Source: an uncultured Mucispirillum sp. (GTDB lineage Bacteria > Chrysiogenota > Deferribacteres > Deferribacterales > Mucispirillaceae). From it: a DNA stretch of 7,060 bases. Position numbers and translations under genes: made by a program. The DNA lies in assembly GCA_910586745.1 (NCBI GenBank), contig CAJUJZ010000116.1:1-7060 (forward strand). The letters run 5' to 3'. The notes under the pieces were generated by a model, which saw nothing but the letters and a program-made list of their open reading frames with translations, made no database searches and was not told where the DNA came from. This document shows positions 6,890 to 7,060 of this stretch, in pieces (position 1 is the stretch's first letter; each line of letters begins with the position of its first letter).

Positions 6890-6927
6890 AAAATAAGGGG
6901 TTTGGTAAAACAAACCTCTTTTATTTT
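6890..6927 (+). terminator. Rho-independent terminator of eno
   Basis: GGGGTTTG (6897-6904) pairs with CAAACCTC (6911-6918) through eight base pairs including one G-U, around the loop GTAAAA. It is followed by TTTTATTTT (6919-6927). It begins just after the eno stop. The A-rich left flank means it could also work on the minus strand. Confidence 0.88.
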
Positions 6928-6947
6928 AAAATTTCATATAATGCAGA

Positions 6948-6978
6948 TGTCTTACTGAGCCTGAAAGGCAAAGTATCT
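6948..6978 (+). repeat. Short dispersed-repeat copy, plus orientation
   Basis: The segment contains CTGAGC (6955-6960), then CTGAAAGGC and AAAGTATCT. Inside it GCCT-GAA-AGGC (6959-6969) can fold into a small hairpin. It shares the frame CTGAGC...GC.AAG.ATCT with the minus-strand sequence at 7060-7041. I recall intergenic repeats of the form GTCATNCTGAGC...GAAGNATCT in many bacterial genomes. Family assignment is from memory. Confidence 0.55.
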
Positions 6979-7040
6979 AGAATATAAGAACTGCAACAGT
7001 TTTAGAAATAGTATTTATAATTATTGAAATTTATACATAT

Positions 7041-7060
7041 AGATTCTTCGCTATGCTCAG
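7041..7060 (-). repeat. Second repeat copy, inverted, cut by the window edge
   Basis: Read on the minus strand from 7060, this is CTGAGCATAGCGAAGAATCT. It has the same ends as the copy at 6955-6978 but a shorter centre (ATAGCG in place of CTGAAAGGCA). The two copies face each other about 60 bases apart. The outer end of this copy lies beyond the window. Confidence 0.5.

Overview
The window is strongly AT-rich, with short intergenic regions, clear GGAGG-type ribosome binding sites and A/T-ending codons. It holds a type VI secretion (T6SS) spike gene next to ordinary housekeeping genes. A low-GC, Gram-negative host fits best. A member of the Deferribacteres such as Mucispirillum is my leading guess. 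That is an inference from AT content, the T6SS and the enolase and radical SAM sequences, and it was not tested by any search.

Layout. On the minus strand, reading right to left from 5468, there is a radical SAM enzyme (TTG start, 5468-4158). Seven bases later comes a stand-alone MnmD/MnmC2-type tRNA wobble-uridine methyltransferase (4150-3473). A gene-free, very AT-rich stretch of about 560 bases follows. It holds a perfect AU-rich hairpin that may end the first operon and a consensus-like promoter for the next. Then comes vgrG, the T6SS spike protein (2900-516). It overlaps by 8 bases a GTG-started gene (523 to beyond base 1) for an unrecognised protein with an N-terminal membrane anchor. 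On the plus strand, diverging from the radical SAM gene, is enolase (5602-6888), with a well-formed promoter, a strong ribosome binding site and a rho-independent terminator. Beyond the terminator, two copies of a short CTGAGC...GC.AAG.ATCT repeat face each other, the second cut by the window edge.

Function. Three themes sit side by side: glycolysis (eno), probable tRNA modification (methyltransferase plus radical SAM partner), and a small T6SS delivery module (vgrG plus a translationally coupled cargo, immunity or accessory gene). The VgrG ends with its beta-helical needle and has no toxin domain, so the coupled unknown gene is the most interesting candidate here for new biology. The radical SAM/methyltransferase pair is the second.
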